Shown here: piece after piece, positions 45,522 to 55,625 of the stretch
Numbering within the stretch: position 1 is the stretch's first letter
Layout: every line of letters begins with the position of its first letter
From: Erythrobacteraceae bacterium
GTDB lineage: Bacteria; Pseudomonadota; Alphaproteobacteria; Sphingomonadales; Sphingomonadaceae
Reading direction: 5' to 3'
DNA length: 64,000 bases
Assembly: GCA_027486035.1 (NCBI GenBank)
Contig: JAIXPX010000012.1
Span: 27,730 to 91,729 of the forward strand
The notes under the pieces: generated by a model
Seen by the model: the letters and a program-made list of their open reading frames with translations, nothing else
Told to the model about the DNA's origin: nothing
Database searches by the model: none
Program-made: the position numbers and the translations under genes

Positions 45522-47201
45522 ATGTCTGATTCCACCCGCAGCGCGGCTGCCCTGCTGGTCGATTGCCTGGCCGTGCAGGGGTGCGAGCGGATCTTCACCG
45601 TGCCCGGCGAAAGCTTCCTCGCCGTGCTCGATGCCCTGCCCGAGCGGCCCGGGATCGAGATCGTCACCTGCCGCCAGGAAGGGGGCGTCGCCTTCATGGC
45701 CTGTGCAGATGGCGCGCTGACCGGCCAGCCCGGCATCGCCTTCGTCACCCGCGGACCGGGCGCGACCAATGCCAGCATCGGCGTCCATGTGGCGCATCAG
45801 GATTCGCAAGCGATGATCCTGTTCGTGGGTGATGTCGCCCGCGACGCGCAGGGGCGCGAGGGCTTCCAGGAGGTCGATTTCACGGCCTTCTTCGGCCCCA
45901 TCTGCAAATGGGCCGCACGGATCGATGATCCGCGGCGCATCCCCGAATATGTCGCCCGCGCCTATGCGACCGCGATCAGCGGGCGCCCCGGCCCGGTGGT
46001 CCTTGCCCTGCCCGAAGACATGTTGGTCGAACAGGTGCCCGCAAGCCTCGCCCCCCGCCCGCAGGCGGTGCGCCCGGTCCAGGCCGTGTGCCCGGATGCG
46101 ATGGGCGCGCTGTTCGCGCTGATCGCCGATGCCGCGCGCCCCGTCGCGATCATCGGCGGCGCGGGCTGGAACGCCAAGGCGCGCCAGCACTTCCAGTCCT
46201 TTGCCGAAAGGATCGGGCTGCCCGTGGCGACCGCCTTCCGCCGGCAGGACGCGATTGCGCCGGACAGCCCGGTCTATGCCGGAAACCTCGGCTATGGCCC
46301 CAACCCCAGGCTGTTGGAGCGGGTGCGGCAGGCCGACCTCGTCATCGCCGTCGGCGCGCGGCTCGGCGAGGCGACCACCGACGGCTACACCGTCCCCACG
46401 CCCGAGCATCCCGGCCAGACCCTCGTCCACATCCACCCCGATCCCGAGGAGCTGGGCCGGGTCTATCGCACCGATCTGGCCCTGTGCTGCGCGATGGACG
46501 AATTCGCCGAATGCGCGGACCTTTGGGAAGATGAGCGCGTGATCCCCTTTGATGCCGGGGCCGAGGCGCACCGCGAGTGGGAGGAATGGGCGAGCGTCAC
46601 GCCGTCGGGCGCGGCGCTGGACCTTGGCCTGTGCGTCGCGGCGATGCGCGAGGCGCTTCCCGCAGACACGATCATCTGCAACGGCGCGGGCAATTTTGCC
46701 GGATGGTGGCACCGCCACTGGCGCTACGAGGCCTATCCGGGCCAGCTTGCCCCGACTTGCGGGGCGATGGGTTACGGCGTCCCCGCTGCGGTCGCTGCCG
46801 CCCTACGCTTCCCGGAGCGCACCATTGTCGCCGTGGCAGGCGACGGGGATTTCCTGATGAACGGTCAGGAACTCGCCACGGCCGCGCAATACGGGGCCGA
46901 CCTCATCGTGGTGGTGGTCGACAACGGCGCCTATGGCACGATCCGGATGCATCAGGAGCGCGAATATCCGGGACGCGTCTCGGCGACGGCGCTGGCGAAT
47001 CCCGATTTCGCCCGGCTCGGCGAGGCCTATGGCGCCTGGAGCGCGCGGGCCGAGACGACCGACCAGTTCATCGCCGCGCTCGGGGAGGCAAAGGGCCGCA
47101 AGGGCATCCGCCTGATCCATGCCCTGACCGAGCTTGAACGCATCGCGGCGAGCGGCGCGACGATCAGCGGCTTGCGCGCGCGGGCGAAGGCCACCGCCTG
47201 A
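45522..47201 (+). CDS. Thiamine diphosphate-dependent enzyme, acetolactate synthase-like
   Basis: The 559-residue ThDP enzyme has three domains: N-terminal Pyr domain with the ThDP-activating Glu in CRQEGGVAFMA, a central Rossmann-like domain, and C-terminal PP domain with GDGDFLMNGQELATAAQYG and VVDNGAYG. ATG 45522 has GGGAG at spacing 8. The family includes acetolactate synthase large subunits, benzoylformate decarboxylases and glyoxylate carboligases. There is no small regulatory subunit nearby, so biosynthetic IlvB is unlikely and a catabolic 2-oxoacid role is more probable. Substrate is unknown. Confidence 0.85.
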   Translation: MSDSTRSAAALLVDCLAVQGCERIFTVPGESFLAVLDALPERPGIEIVTCRQEGGVAFMACADGALTGQPGIAFVTRGPGATNASIGVHVAHQDSQAMILFVGDVARDAQGREGFQEVDFTAFFGPICKWAARIDDPRRIPEYVARAYATAISGRPGPVVLALPEDMLVEQVPASLAPRPQAVRPVQAVCPDAMGALFALIADAARPVAIIGGAGWNAKARQHFQSFAERIGLPVATAFRRQDAIAPDSPVYAGNLGYGPNPRLLERVRQADLVIAVGARLGEATTDGYTVPTPEHPGQTLVHIHPDPEELGRVYRTDLALCCAMDEFAECADLWEDERVIPFDAGAEAHREWEEWASVTPSGAALDLGLCVAAMREALPADTIICNGAGNFAGWWHRHWRYEAYPGQLAPTCGAMGYGVPAAVAAALRFPERTIVAVAGDGDFLMNGQELATAAQYGADLIVVVVDNGAYGTIRMHQEREYPGRVSATALANPDFARLGEAYGAWSARAETTDQFIAALGEAKGRKGIRLIHALTELERIAASGATISGLRARAKATA

Positions 47202-47211
47202 CCCGGGCGCG

Positions 47212-47619
47212 TCAGCCCTGCGCCATCTCGCAGATCACCTGCCACTCCTCGGGGGTCACGCCGCAAACCGACAGGCGCGAGAGGCGGATCAGCTGCATCC
47301 CGGCCAGCCGCGGCTCGGCCTTGATCGCGGCGAGGCTGACGGGGCGGGCAAACTTTGCCTTGGGCTTCAGCTTCACCGCTGCCCACTTGCCGGTCTCGTC
47401 GGTGGGATCGCCGATCCCGGTGACGGTAATCGTTGCGATCCCCACGATCTCCAACCCTTCGCGGCTGTGGTAGAAAAACGCCTCGTCGCCCACCTGCATC
47501 GCCTGCAGATTGTTGCGCGCCAGATAGTTGCGCACCCCGTCCCAGGTGCCCTCGCCCTCGGCGACCAGGTCGTCCCAGCTATATTTGAAGGGTTCCGATT
47601 TCATCAGCCAATAGGCCAT
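47212..47619 (-). CDS. EVE domain-containing protein
   Basis: The 135-residue protein is essentially one EVE domain (PUA-like fold): MAYWLMKSEPFKYSWDDL, WDGVRNYLARNNLQAMQVGD, FFYHSREGLEIVGIATI. EVE proteins bind modified bases in nucleic acids. ATG 47619 has AGGGAG at spacing 7. It is convergent with the ThDP enzyme, with only 10 bases between stop codons. An old name for close homologues is the thymocyte nuclear protein 1 family. Confidence 0.9.
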   Translation of the reverse strand: MAYWLMKSEPFKYSWDDLVAEGEGTWDGVRNYLARNNLQAMQVGDEAFFYHSREGLEIVGIATITVTGIGDPTDETGKWAAVKLKPKAKFARPVSLAAIKAEPRLAGMQLIRLSRLSVCGVTPEEWQVICEMAQG

Positions 47620-47749
47620 GCCTGCGCTCCCTGCGAGTGACGGGCTCCGATAGCCCGGCCGCCCCGCGTCCGCCAAGCCCCGCCGCGCCGGCCGTCCCCG
47701 GAGCCCTGAATTTATCTCAGAATTAACCTGATATTTAGTATATCCTGTG

Positions 47750-49438
47750 ATGAACTGCCCAGAAGTGTCGGATAGGGCAACAGGCTTGACAAACAAATTG
47801 CAGGACAACCCGCCGCACCGAGCCGAGCGCGATATCGTCGCACTCGGCATTGCGGTTGCGGCCATCATTCTTCTTGTGGGCACCGGTGGTGCGGTGCTCC
47901 CGCAGATCGTAAAGGCGCTGCTGGGCAATAGTGGTCCGCCCGATGCCGTGCTGGTGAATGCGCTGCTGCTCAATGTCGCCCTCGTGATCTTCGGCTGGCG
48001 GCGGCACCGCGAGCTTACCCGCGAGATCGAGGAGCGCCGCCGCGCCGAGGCCTGTGCCCGCATGCTGGCATCGATCGACCCCCTCACCCAGTGCCTCAAC
48101 CGGCGCTCGATGTTCGAGGCGACCGAGGAGGTGCGCAACCTTGCGGCGATGCGCGGCGATGCGGTCGCCTATTGCATGATCGACCTCGACAACTTCAAGC
48201 AGATCAACGACCTCTATGGTCACGTCACGGGTGATGCCGTGCTGGTGATGGTGTGTGATCGGATTCGCAGCCTGCTCCCGCGCGAGGCCCGTCTGGCGCG
48301 GCTCGGGGGCGATGAATTCGCCTTCGTCATGCCCTTCCCCGCCGCCCACCGCGAGCGCGTGGACGACCTCGCCATCCGCCTTTTCGCCTGCTTTGCCGAA
48401 CCGCTGCAGCTGCCCGAGATGACGATCGATCTCACCTTGTCGCTCGGCTTTGCCGCCGACCACGAGGCGGACGGATCGGTCGGCGCGGTGGTCGATGCGG
48501 CAACCCTGATGCACCGCGCCGACATGGCGCTGTATCAGGCCAAGAAGGAGGGCCGGAACCGCTTTTTCTGGTTCGAGCCGAGCATGGAGACCGAACTGCG
48601 CTTCCGGCACCAGCTCGAAACCGGCATCCGCCGCGGCCTGTCGCGCGGGGAGTTCGTGCCCTACTACGAACAGCAGATCGATCTGGAGACCGAAGAGCTG
48701 GTCGGCTTCGAGATGCTCGCCCGCTGGCGCTCGCCGCAATTCGGCCTGATCAGCCCCGAGATCTTCGTGCCGGTCGCCGAGGAGATCGGCCTTGTCGCCG
48801 AACTGTCCGAAGGGTTGATGGAGAAGGCCTTTGCCGATGCGCGCGAGTGGGACGAACGCCTGACCCTCTCGATCAATATCTCGCCGCTCCAATTGCGCGA
48901 TCCGTGGTTTGCCCAGCGGCTGCTGAGGATGATGGTCTCGGCCAACTTCCCGCCCCAGCGTCTCGAGATCGAGATCACCGAAAGCTGCCTCCAGGAGAAC
49001 ACCGGCTTCCTGCGTTCGATGATCACGTCCTTGCGCAACCAGGGCGTGAAGATCGCGCTCGACGATTTTGGGGCGGGTCTTTCGAGCCTCGAAAAGCTCC
49101 AAGACCTGCCCATCGACCGGATCAAGATCGACCGCAGCTTCGTGAGCGAATTGCGCAAGCCCAAGGGGAGCCGTCCGCGAGGGGTCGAGACGATCATTTC
49201 GCTGGGGCGCGGGCTGGATATGCCGCTGACCGCCGAAGGGGTCGAGGACAAGGATATCCTTGAGGCGCTGAAGCGCATGGGCAAGCTCAAGGCGCAGGGC
49301 TATGTCTATGGCCAGCCGGAGGATTCCGAGGCCGTGCGCGCGCGACTGAAGGTCGCGGGCAAGCTGTCGGCAACCATGGTCGGAGCCGCACCGCCGGGGG
49401 CGGACAATCTCCCGCCCCAGCGCATCGTCCGCCCATAG
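47750..49438 (+). CDS. Diguanylate cyclase/phosphodiesterase (GGDEF-EAL)
   Basis: The 562-residue protein has two N-terminal membrane helices (about residues 30-55 and 65-82), a GGDEF domain (about 105-270, ARLGGDEFAF) without an RxxD inhibitory site (REAR there), and a complete EAL domain (about 285-530). The EAL motif reads FEMLAR, which keeps catalytic Glu and Arg, and INISPLQL, EITES, LDDFGAG, KIDRSF, AEGVED and QGYVYGQP are all present. Both making and breaking c-di-GMP are possible. The start could be the preceding GTG (47747); neither has a Shine-Dalgarno. A TA-rich stretch upstream (47711-47745) may hold its promoter. Confidence 0.92.
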   Translation: MNCPEVSDRATGLTNKLQDNPPHRAERDIVALGIAVAAIILLVGTGGAVLPQIVKALLGNSGPPDAVLVNALLLNVALVIFGWRRHRELTREIEERRRAEACARMLASIDPLTQCLNRRSMFEATEEVRNLAAMRGDAVAYCMIDLDNFKQINDLYGHVTGDAVLVMVCDRIRSLLPREARLARLGGDEFAFVMPFPAAHRERVDDLAIRLFACFAEPLQLPEMTIDLTLSLGFAADHEADGSVGAVVDAATLMHRADMALYQAKKEGRNRFFWFEPSMETELRFRHQLETGIRRGLSRGEFVPYYEQQIDLETEELVGFEMLARWRSPQFGLISPEIFVPVAEEIGLVAELSEGLMEKAFADAREWDERLTLSINISPLQLRDPWFAQRLLRMMVSANFPPQRLEIEITESCLQENTGFLRSMITSLRNQGVKIALDDFGAGLSSLEKLQDLPIDRIKIDRSFVSELRKPKGSRPRGVETIISLGRGLDMPLTAEGVEDKDILEALKRMGKLKAQGYVYGQPEDSEAVRARLKVAGKLSATMVGAAPPGADNLPPQRIVRP

Positions 49439-49498
49439 CGCCCGTCCCGGCGCGGGCAGGACTGGACGCCGGACCCGCGCGTGCATAGATGCGGGCAG

Positions 49499-50311
49499 GT
49501 GAGCGAGGTTCCCTTCATCAAGATGCACGGGCTGGGCAACGACTTCGTCGTGCTCGACGCCCGCGCCGCGCCGCTGCCGGCGATGACCCCGGCCGTGGCC
49601 CGCGCGCTGGGCGACCGGCGCACGGGCATCGGCTTTGACCAGCTGGTGCTGCTCGAACCGAGCGCGCAACACGCCTTCCGGATGCGGATCTTCAATTCTG
49701 ATGGCAGCGAGGTCGAGGCCTGCGGCAATGCCGCCCGCGCCGTGGCACTGCTCCACGGCGAGCCGGTCACCATCGCAACTGGCGGCGGGCCGATTGCGCT
49801 CGAACCGGTGGAGGGCGGTGCGCGGGTCGACATGGGTGCGCCCCGCTTCGATTGGGACGCCATCCCCCTCGCCTATGCGATGGACACCTTCGCCATGCCG
49901 GTCGGGTGGGAGAGCCTCGAAGGGCCGATGGCCGTCAATGTCGGCAACCCCCATGCGATCTTCTTCGTTGCCGATGCCGATGCGGTGGAGCTCGAACGGC
50001 TCGGTCCGGTCATCGAGCACGACCCGCTCTTCCCCGAGCGGGTCAACGTCAACGTGGCCAGCCTTGCCGGACCCGATCACCTGCGCCTGCGCGTGTGGGA
50101 ACGGGGAGCCGGCCTCACCCGCGCCTGCGGCACGGGGGCCTGCGCCACGGCGGTCGCCGCGATCCGCCGGGGCCTGGCGAGGAGCCCGGTGCGGGTCTCG
50201 CTGCCCGGCGGCGATCTCGAGATTGCCTGGGAGCCGGGCGCCACGATCCTGATGAGCGGCCCGGCGGCGGAGAGCTTTCGCGGGACGTTCCGCTGGGACG
50301 ACTATTGTTGA
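49499..50311 (+). CDS. dapF: Diaminopimelate epimerase
   Basis: The 270-residue protein has both active-site Cys: EACGNAARAVA and TRACGTGACATAVAA, plus the conserved IKMHGLGNDFVVLD near the N-terminus. It interconverts LL- and meso-diaminopimelate for peptidoglycan and lysine synthesis. GTG 49499 puts the start eight residues before the conserved KMHGLGNDF; an upstream GTG (49481) is also in frame. It starts a four-gene run with overlapping starts: dapF, mtaB, ftsY and yciB. Confidence 0.95.
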   Translation: MSEVPFIKMHGLGNDFVVLDARAAPLPAMTPAVARALGDRRTGIGFDQLVLLEPSAQHAFRMRIFNSDGSEVEACGNAARAVALLHGEPVTIATGGGPIALEPVEGGARVDMGAPRFDWDAIPLAYAMDTFAMPVGWESLEGPMAVNVGNPHAIFFVADADAVELERLGPVIEHDPLFPERVNVNVASLAGPDHLRLRVWERGAGLTRACGTGACATAVAAIRRGLARSPVRVSLPGGDLEIAWEPGATILMSGPAAESFRGTFRWDDYC

Positions 50312-51483
50312 ACGCGCCCCGGATCATCAGCCTCGGCTGCCGCATGAACATCTCGGAGAGCGAGCGGATGCGCGCCCTGCTGGCGGGCGAGACCGATCTG
50401 GTGGTGGTCAATTCCTGCGCTGTCACCGGCGAGGCGCTGCGCCAGACGCGCCAGGCGATCCGCCGCGCGCGCCGCGACCATCCGGCTGCGCGGCTGGTTG
50501 TGACGGGCTGTGCGGCGGAGGTCGACCGGGCGGCCATCGGTGCGATGGACGAGGTGGACGGGCTCGTGGCGAACGCGGCCAAGCTCGATCCGCGCAGCTG
50601 GAACGTGGCTGGCGATGCCGCTCCCGTGGCGCCGGCGCGCACCCGCGCCTTCGTCGCGGTGCAGAACGGCTGCGACCACGCCTGCACTTTCTGCGTCATC
50701 CCGCAAGGCCGGGGCGCGAGCCGGTCTCTGACAGTCAGCCAAGTCCTACAGGAAATCGCTTCGCATCTTGCCGCTGGCGCGAAGGAAGTTGTGCTAACGG
50801 GTGTCGATCTTACAAGCTGGGGACATGATCTTGCGGACTCCCCGCATCTGGGCGCGCTTGTTCAGGCGATCCTGGATGAATTTCATCAACTAGGCCGCCT
50901 ACGGCTCTCCTCCGTCGACGGGGTAGAGATCGACCCGCTGCTGTTCGAGCTGCTGGCACACGAGCCGCGGGTTATGCCGCACCTCCACCTCTCGCTCCAG
51001 CACGGGGCCGACCTCATCCTCAAGCGCATGAAGCGCCGACACCTCAGGGCCGATGCGGTTGATCTCGTCGCACGGCTGAAGGCGCTGCGTCCGGAGATCA
51101 GCGTCGGGGCGGACCTCATCGCGGGCTTCCCCACCGAGAATGAGGCGCATCACGCCGAGAACCTGTCGATCATCGACGCGCTCGACATCGTTCACGCCCA
51201 CGTCTTCCCCTATTCCTCCCGCCCCGGCACCCCCGCCGCGCTTATGCCGCAGGTGCCCCGCGAGGCGGTGAAAGCCCGCGCTGCCGCGCTGCGCGAACGT
51301 GCCGCCGCGCGCCGTGCCGAATGGCTAGGAAGCCTTGTGGGCGAAACGCTTCCCGTCCTCGCCGAACGGGATGGTACGGGCTATGCGCCCAGTTATGCCC
51401 GCGTCGCTCTCCCTGCCGGGACAGTGGCCGGAACCATCATCGACGTGACCCCAACGGGCCTCAGGGAGGGCCTGCTCCAATGA
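50308..51483 (+). CDS. mtaB: tRNA (N6-threonylcarbamoyladenosine37-C2) methylthiotransferase MtaB
   Basis: The 391-residue radical SAM enzyme has an N-terminal UPF0004 domain with its first cluster Cys in SLGCRMN, a radical SAM C-x3-C-x2-C in NGCDHACTFCVIPQGRG, and a C-terminal TRAM-like part. It adds methylthio to t6A37 of tRNAs. TTG 50308, overlapping the dapF stop (TTGA), must be near the true start because the first ATG (50344) would remove the essential Cys. It is coupled to ftsY by an ATGA overlap. Confidence 0.93.
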   Translation: MNAPRIISLGCRMNISESERMRALLAGETDLVVVNSCAVTGEALRQTRQAIRRARRDHPAARLVVTGCAAEVDRAAIGAMDEVDGLVANAAKLDPRSWNVAGDAAPVAPARTRAFVAVQNGCDHACTFCVIPQGRGASRSLTVSQVLQEIASHLAAGAKEVVLTGVDLTSWGHDLADSPHLGALVQAILDEFHQLGRLRLSSVDGVEIDPLLFELLAHEPRVMPHLHLSLQHGADLILKRMKRRHLRADAVDLVARLKALRPEISVGADLIAGFPTENEAHHAENLSIIDALDIVHAHVFPYSSRPGTPAALMPQVPREAVKARAAALRERAAARRAEWLGSLVGETLPVLAERDGTGYAPSYARVALPAGTVAGTIIDVTPTGLREGLLQ

Positions 51484-52406
51484 GTGAAACCAGCTGGAGA
51501 GAGCGCCTGTTCGGCGGCTTTGCCAAGACCTCCGAGCGGCTGACGGCAAGCCTGCCCGGCAGCAGCAGCGGCTCGGCAAAGCTCGACGACAAGACCCTCG
51601 ACGACATCGAAGACGCGCTGATCATGTCGGACCTCGGCCCCGCCGCAGCCGGCCGCATCCGCGCGCGCCTGTCGGAAAAGCGCTTCGGGCTCGAGATCAC
51701 CACCCGCGAATTGCGCGAGGCGGTGGCCGAGGAGATCGCCGCGATCCTGCGCCCGGTGGCCAAGCCCCTGGAGATCACCGCCTTCCCCCGCCCGCAGGTG
51801 ATCCTCGTCATCGGGGTCAACGGGAGCGGCAAGACCACCACCATCGCCAAGCTCGCTCACCTGTTCCAGGAGGATGATTACGGCGTGCTGCTGGCGGCGG
51901 GCGACACCTTCCGCGCGGCGGCGATCGGCCAGCTTGCCACCTGGGCGGACCGCATCGGCGTCGATCTGGTGCGCGGCCCCGAGGGCGGCGATCCGGCGGC
52001 AATCGTGTTCGACGCAGTCAAGCAGGCCACCGACACGGGGATCGACGCCCTGATCGTCGACACGGCGGGGCGCCTCCAGAACAAGAAGGAGCTGATGGAG
52101 GAGCTGGCCAAGATCCGCCGCGTGCTCGGCCGCCTCAACCCCGAGGCACCGCACGACGTGGTGCTGGTGCTCGATGCCACCAACGGCCAGAACGCGCTTG
52201 CACAGATCGACGTCTTCAAGGAAGTCGCGGGTGTCACCGGCCTCATCATGACCAAGCTCGACGGCACCGCGCGCGGCGGCGTGCTGGTGGCGGCGGCGGA
52301 GCAATATGGCCTCCCCATCCACGCGATCGGCGTCGGCGAGAAGATGGAGGACCTGCGCCCCTTCGACCCCGACCTCGTCGCCCGGGTGATCGCGGGGGTG
52401 GCGTGA
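51480..52406 (+). CDS. ftsY: Signal recognition particle receptor FtsY
   Basis: The 308-residue SRP GTPase has an N-domain (about 1-100) and G-domain with GVNGSGKTTTIAKLA, DTFRAAAIGQL, DTAGRLQN and TKLDGTARGG. The short N-terminal region, without the long acidic A domain of E. coli, is normal for alphaproteobacteria. ATG 51480 overlaps the mtaB stop. Confidence 0.97.
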   Translation: MSETSWRERLFGGFAKTSERLTASLPGSSSGSAKLDDKTLDDIEDALIMSDLGPAAAGRIRARLSEKRFGLEITTRELREAVAEEIAAILRPVAKPLEITAFPRPQVILVIGVNGSGKTTTIAKLAHLFQEDDYGVLLAAGDTFRAAAIGQLATWADRIGVDLVRGPEGGDPAAIVFDAVKQATDTGIDALIVDTAGRLQNKKELMEELAKIRRVLGRLNPEAPHDVVLVLDATNGQNALAQIDVFKEVAGVTGLIMTKLDGTARGGVLVAAAEQYGLPIHAIGVGEKMEDLRPFDPDLVARVIAGVA

Positions 52407-53056
52407 TGGCTGACGGCGAAGGCAAAAAGGCCGCCTCGAGCTGGCTCAATGTCGCGGTCGATTACGGCCCGCTGCTGGTGTTCCTCGGGGTCTATCGCCT
52501 CAACGCGCCTGCCACGCCCAATCCGGCCGGAGAGCTCGCCGCGATCATCGCCGGCACCGGTGCCTTCATGGTCGCTGCCGTCGCCGCGCTGCTCATTTCC
52601 AAGTGGCGGCTCGGCAAGGTCTCGCCGATGCTGTGGTTCTCGACCGCGCTGATCATGGGCTTCGGCAGCCTCACCATTTTCTTCGGCGACCCGACCTTCG
52701 TGCAATTGAAGCCCACGATCATCTACGCCTGCTTCGGCGTGGCGCTGCTTGGCGGCGTGGTGATGGGCAAGGCGCTGCTCAGGATCCTGCTCGAAGCCGC
52801 CTTCGAGGGTCTGAGCGAACAGGGCTGGCTCAAGCTGTCGCGCAACTGGGGGGTGTTCTTCCTTGCGCTTGCCGGCCTTAACGAGGTGCTGCGCGCGCAG
52901 ATGGACTTCGAAGGCTGGCTGTGGGCCAAGCTCTGGGTGTTCCTGCCGCTGACCTTCCTCTTCACCTTCAGCCAGATCCCGATGCTGATGAAGCATGGTC
53001 TGTCGCTGGAAGCGAAAGACGATGTCCTCAAGGACGAACCGCCGACGGGGGGCTGA
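52406..53056 (+). CDS. yciB: Inner membrane-spanning protein YciB / septation protein A
   Basis: The 216-residue protein has five to six membrane helices and the family features LVDYGPLLVFLGVY-like start, KWRLGKVSPMLWFST, GDPTFVQLKPT and NEVLRA. It is an intracellular septation protein A/IspZ family member linked to envelope synthesis. It begins at the ftsY stop (ATG 52406; a GTG three bases earlier is in frame) and converges on the VOC gene with stops directly abutting. Confidence 0.93.
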   Translation: MADGEGKKAASSWLNVAVDYGPLLVFLGVYRLNAPATPNPAGELAAIIAGTGAFMVAAVAALLISKWRLGKVSPMLWFSTALIMGFGSLTIFFGDPTFVQLKPTIIYACFGVALLGGVVMGKALLRILLEAAFEGLSEQGWLKLSRNWGVFFLALAGLNEVLRAQMDFEGWLWAKLWVFLPLTFLFTFSQIPMLMKHGLSLEAKDDVLKDEPPTGG

Positions 53057-53530
53057 TCAGGACTTGGCCTCGCTGAGCGCGATCCGGTTGCCCTCGCTGT
53101 CCTCGATCTCGGCGACGAAGCCCGCATCGCCGATGTCCTTCTTCGCGTAGAGCACGCGGGCGCCGCGTGCCTTGGCCCGGGCGATCACGGCATCGATATC
53201 GGGCACGTCGAAGTAAAGGATCGGGCCGTCGTGCGAGGGTCGGTAAACGTCACCCTTGGCCAGAGCGCCCGCCGCCCCCGGCTTGCCATCGGCACGCGGA
53301 AAGAAGGCCATGTCGTAGCCGTCGACCTCGGCGCGCTCGAGCTCGTAGCCGAACACCGCCTCGTAGAAGCCGACCGCCCGGTCCATGTCGGTGACGGGGA
53401 TCTCGAAGTGAACGACGGGATTGATCACGGAAGCCTGCTCCTCGGGCGACGTGGGGGCCTGCGCGCCCTGACCGGGTGCACAGGCGACAAGCGCCATTGT
53501 CAGGGCAGCGGCGAGTCCCCGCGAGCTCAA
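53057..53530 (-). CDS. Exported VOC/glyoxalase-like lipoprotein
   Basis: The 157-residue protein joins a signal peptide ending in a lipobox-like LVACA (Cys about residue 17) to one vicinal oxygen chelate domain ([24 protein letters not shown], split about residue 40; [28 protein letters not shown]). The TTG start at 53530 overlaps the kup stop (TTGA) and gives the complete signal peptide; the later ATG (53497) would truncate it. A periplasmic location is unusual for VOC proteins. The ligand is unknown. Confidence 0.75.
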   Translation of the reverse strand: MSSRGLAAALTMALVACAPGQGAQAPTSPEEQASVINPVVHFEIPVTDMDRAVGFYEAVFGYELERAEVDGYDMAFFPRADGKPGAAGALAKGDVYRPSHDGPILYFDVPDIDAVIARAKARGARVLYAKKDIGDAGFVAEIEDSEGNRIALSEAKS

Positions 53531-55485
53531 ATCTCCACCTGACTGCCGAGCTCGACCACGCGGTTGGTCGGCAGGCGGAAGAAGGCCATCGCGCTTGCGG
53601 CGTTGCGCAGCATCCAGGCGAACAGCTTCTCGCGCCAGATCGCCATGCCGGGCTTGGACGAGGGCAGCAGCGTCTGGCGCGACAGGAAGAAGCTCGTCTG
53701 CATCATGTCGAACCCGCCGTCGCACAGATCGAGCGAGCCGAGCAGGCTCGGCACGTCGGTCTCCTCGAGGAAGCCGCAATAGATCGTCACCCGGTAGAAC
53801 CCGTTGCCGAGGTTCTTGCAATCATACCGCTCCGCCTCGTCGATATAGGGCATGCCGCGCACCTGCACGGTGAGGATCAGCACGCGTTCGTGCAGCACCT
53901 TGTTGTGCTTGATGTTGTGGAGCAGCGCGCTCGGCACCCCCGAATTGGTCGAGGCCATGAAGACCGCCGTGCCAGGAACCCGGGTGGCCGAGTTCTGCGC
54001 GCTCTTGGCGAAGATCTCGATCGGCAGCGATCCTTCCGCCATGCTGGCGCGCATCAGCTCGCGTCCGCGCGACCAGGTGGTGAGCAAGGTGAAGATCACC
54101 CCGCCGATCAGCAGCGGCACCCACCCGCCGCTCGGCACCTTGATGAGGTTCGCGCCGAAATAGGCGATATCAACCACCAGGAAGGCCGCCACCAGCGGCA
54201 CGGCCTTCCACCACGGCCAGCGCCACAGGCTGAACAGGACGGCGGCCAGCAGCAGGGTGTCGATGAACATCGCTCCCGTCACCGCGATCCCGTAGGCGGC
54301 GGCAAGGTTGGTCGAGGACTGGAAGAACAGCACCAGCAGGATCACCATGACCATCAGGCCCCAGTTGATCGCGGGGATATAGATCTGGCCGGCGGCCGCC
54401 GCACTGGTGTGGCGGATTTCCATGCGCGGGATGAAACCGAGCTGGATCGCCTGCTGGGTGAGGCTGAAGGCACCCGAGATCACCGCCTGGCTGGCAATGA
54501 TCGTCGCCAGCAGCGCCAGAATGATCACCGGCACGCGCACCAGATCGGGGATCATCAGGAAGAAGGGATCCTTGATCAGGGCCGCGGCCGCCTCGGGCGA
54601 GGATTGCGACAGGATCAGCGCGCCCTGTCCCATGTAGTTGAGCATCAGCGCCGGATAGACGAAGGTCAGCCACGACAGGCCGATGGGCTTGCGGCCGAAG
54701 TGCCCCATGTCGGCATAGAGCGCCTCGGCCCCGGTCACGGCGAGGACCACGCTGCCCAGCGCCACGAAGGCGACAAAACCGTCGAGCGCAAAGAAGCGCA
54801 GGGCATTCACCGGATTGACCGTCTCGAGGATGATCGCCGGATTGGCCGAAAGGTGCATGGCCCCGAGCGTTGCCAGCATGGCGAAATAGGTCAGCATCAC
54901 CGGCCCAAACAGCTTGCCAACCCGCTCCGTCCCGCGCGACTGGATCGCGAAGAGACCGAACAGGATGGCGACAGCAGTCGGGACGATCCATGGGCGGAAA
55001 CCGGGGACGATGTATTGCAGACCCTCGGTCGCCGAGAGCACCGAGATCGCCGGGGTGATCATGCTGTCGCCGTAGAACAGCGCCGTGGCGAAGACGCCGA
55101 GCAGGATCAGCGGCGCGGTCCACCCCGCCTTGGAGGCAGTGCGCTTGATCAGGGCGAGCAGCGCGAGGCTCCCGCCCTCGCCGCCATTGTCGGCGCGCAT
55201 CATGGTGAAGACGTATTTGACCGTCACCACCATCATCATGGACCAGAAGACGAGGCTCAGCACCCCGTGGATGTGCGCAGCGTCGGGCGAGATGCCCGGC
55301 GCGCCGTGGTGCAAGGCGAAGGTTTCGCGGAAGGCGTAGAGCGGGCTGGTGCCGATATCGCCGAACACCACGCCGACCGCCCCGACCGCGAGGGCGGCGG
55401 TGGAGGTCTTGTGGCCATGGGACTGGCCGTGGGCCGGTGCTGGACCGGCGGTGTCGGCAGGGTCGGCGGTGGCTGTGCTGCTCAT
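53527..55485 (-). CDS. kup: Low-affinity potassium transporter Kup
   Basis: The 652-residue K+ uptake protein has about 12 helices: [17 protein letters not shown] near the start, [18 protein letters not shown] and [10 protein letters not shown] cytosolic C-terminal part follows ([24 protein letters not shown]). It imports K+ with protons. Start ATG 55485 (MSSTATADP) sits just before the family N-terminus; the frame is open to 55569, and the ribosome site is weak. Confidence 0.95.
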   Translation of the reverse strand: MSSTATADPADTAGPAPAHGQSHGHKTSTAALAVGAVGVVFGDIGTSPLYAFRETFALHHGAPGISPDAAHIHGVLSLVFWSMMMVVTVKYVFTMMRADNGGEGGSLALLALIKRTASKAGWTAPLILLGVFATALFYGDSMITPAISVLSATEGLQYIVPGFRPWIVPTAVAILFGLFAIQSRGTERVGKLFGPVMLTYFAMLATLGAMHLSANPAIILETVNPVNALRFFALDGFVAFVALGSVVLAVTGAEALYADMGHFGRKPIGLSWLTFVYPALMLNYMGQGALILSQSSPEAAAALIKDPFFLMIPDLVRVPVIILALLATIIASQAVISGAFSLTQQAIQLGFIPRMEIRHTSAAAAGQIYIPAINWGLMVMVILLVLFFQSSTNLAAAYGIAVTGAMFIDTLLLAAVLFSLWRWPWWKAVPLVAAFLVVDIAYFGANLIKVPSGGWVPLLIGGVIFTLLTTWSRGRELMRASMAEGSLPIEIFAKSAQNSATRVPGTAVFMASTNSGVPSALLHNIKHNKVLHERVLILTVQVRGMPYIDEAERYDCKNLGNGFYRVTIYCGFLEETDVPSLLGSLDLCDGGFDMMQTSFFLSRQTLLPSSKPGMAIWREKLFAWMLRNAASAMAFFRLPTNRVVELGSQVEI

Positions 55486-55625
55486 GTCAATCGGATTTCC
55501 CGTATCCCGCGGTACTGCCCATGCGGCGCGAACGACTCGTCGCAAGCAAGGCGGCGCGCCTAGCACCACGCCTCTGTACCTGCAACAGCGTCCCGCCCGC
55601 CGTCATGCGCAGGACATGCTTTGTG

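Noticed and set aside
45522..47201. Biosynthetic acetolactate synthase IlvB
   Set aside because: No adjacent ilvH or ilvC and no sign of a regulatory subunit; only the superfamily is supported.
47750..49438. Inactive EAL domain because the motif reads EML
   Set aside because: The needed Glu, Leu and Arg (E-x-L-x-R) and all downstream metal and substrate residues are present, so activity is plausible.
47735..50080. 781-codon minus-strand open frame
   Set aside because: Antisense to the GGDEF-EAL gene and dapF, both of which have full catalytic motifs.
53476..55563. 695-codon plus-strand open frame
   Set aside because: Antisense to kup; its His/Gln/Arg-rich composition is a codon-mirror artefact.
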